Source: Planctomycetaceae bacterium
GTDB lineage: Bacteria > Planctomycetota > Planctomycetia > Pirellulales > Thermoguttaceae
Assembly: GCA_031254675.1 (NCBI GenBank)
Contig: JAIRTV010000224.1
Location: 1-14,887, forward strand
Reading direction: 5' to 3'
DNA length: 14,887 bases
The stretch's first letter is position 1. Each line of letters begins with the position of its first letter. Below the pieces are notes generated by a model. It was not told where the DNA came from and did not search any database. It saw only the letters and a list, made by a program, of their open reading frames with translations. This document shows, piece by piece, positions 14,395-14,887 of this stretch. Made by a program: the position numbers and the translations under genes.

Positions 14395-14622
14395 ATGTTT
14401 CCTAAAGGGCATCGCCAAACGGTGAACAACATGAACGATCAACCGAACACCAAGACAAGTTGGCAAGAATATTACCGGAATTGGTTTGCGGTTACACTTT
14501 GGTTTGGTATTCGGCGTGTTGGCAATAATTCACCCAAAGCACGTACCACGTTACTCTGGAAAACAGTTTTAGAGATTCCCCAAAAAGGGACAGATTTCAG
14601 CCGGCAACGATTCCGTCAGTAA
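14395..14622 (+). CDS. Small hypothetical protein
   Basis: A 75-residue frame with the core SWQEYYRNWFAVTLWFGIRR, then KARTTLLWKTVLEI and a basic tail. The aromatic-hydrophobic middle could be one short membrane-associated helix. I recognise no family. Base composition is closer to the real genes here than the AT-rich DNA just upstream, which favours coding. There is no ribosome site for the ATG at 14395, which would be nearly leaderless behind the promoter at 14358-14386; an ATG at 14431 would give 63 residues (MNDQPNTKTSWQ) with a ~37-nt leader, also without a Shine-Dalgarno sequence. It converges on the partial gene at the right edge. Confidence 0.45.
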   Translation: MFPKGHRQTVNNMNDQPNTKTSWQEYYRNWFAVTLWFGIRRVGNNSPKARTTLLWKTVLEIPQKGTDFSRQRFRQ

Positions 14623-14710
14623 GAAAATTGACACAAAATATCTCGGCAAAGCAACAAGATAGAAGAATTGAGCGAAAGATTGTCCACAATTTATTTTGTA
14701 CTCGAAATAT

Positions 14711-14887
14711 TTAAAAACGTTCTTTTTTGCTTAATGTTTCAAGTACTTTTTCAAGTTGAGGACGAGTGATACAAACTTGTTCAAAATGGGGAGCAGAACT
14801 AAAAACTTCTTTGTCTTTTTCGTCTTCAACCACCGCATCGGTTCGAGTTGACATCACTTCGTCTTGCAACGCCGTCAACCATTCGGG
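14711..14887 (-). CDS. C-terminal end of an unrecognised protein, cut by the window edge
   Basis: Reading leftward from the right edge, an open frame gives 58 residues and a TAA stop at 14711-14713. It begins PEWLTALQDEVMSTRTDAVV, continues with an acidic stretch EDEKDKE, then FEQVCITRPQLEKVLETLSK and a short basic end. It is soluble and probably helical at the end. There are no internal stops and composition matches neighbouring genes, so a real gene is likely; its start lies outside. Function not recognised. Confidence 0.6.
   Translation of the reverse strand, partial: PEWLTALQDEVMSTRTDAVVEDEKDKEVFSSAPHFEQVCITRPQLEKVLETLSKKERF

Overview
The window most likely comes from a fairly AT-rich Planctomycetota bacterium, or a close PVC relative. 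The main pointers are a fused type I 3-dehydroquinase/shikimate dehydrogenase (AroDE), a very large secreted LamG plus parallel beta-helix protein, a secreted agarase-like glycoside hydrolase with a CBM9-like tail, and weak or absent Shine-Dalgarno sequences before most genes. This assignment is an inference from gene content; there is no rRNA or marker tree here.

Layout. 35-2845 (+) encodes a secreted GH50/agarase-like enzyme. It converges on a minus-strand pair, prs (4579-5541) followed by aroDE (2969-4486), with a terminator-like hairpin at 2879-2916 between the converging ends. prs has a near-consensus promoter at 5590-5618.

The standout is 5649-8007, a 2359-bp mobile unit. It has 125-bp terminal inverted repeats, begins and ends with the GTAAGCG motif typical of IS66-family ends, and is bracketed by a perfect 8-bp target duplication (AAATCCAG at 5641-5648 and 8008-8015). 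No full transposase is present. Each end keeps a promoter and the first ~22 codons of what looks like a TnpC-type transposase, both pointing inward. Between the ends lie a start-less toxin-tail-like reading frame (5882-6151), a small acidic immunity-like gene (6179-6448), two ~160-bp inverted arms (6480-6639 and 6861-7017), a small membrane-protein gene (7013-7522, minus) and a nested 261-bp IS remnant (7558-7818) with 15-bp inverted ends and a TAA duplication. I read it as an IS66-derived cargo cassette carrying toxin/immunity-type genes.

Beyond it, 8079-11570 (minus) encodes a 1163-residue exported LamG/beta-helix protein, probably acting on polysaccharide. Further right, on the same strand, are a family 2 glycosyltransferase (11856-12761), a SAM-dependent methyltransferase (12962-13762) and a doubtful small reading frame (13774-13989); together they suggest surface glycan synthesis. 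13990-14394 is AT-rich with small hairpins and no convincing gene. A possible small plus-strand gene (14395-14622) sits behind a promoter-like pair, and the C-terminal end of an unrecognised minus-strand gene runs off the right edge (14711-14887).
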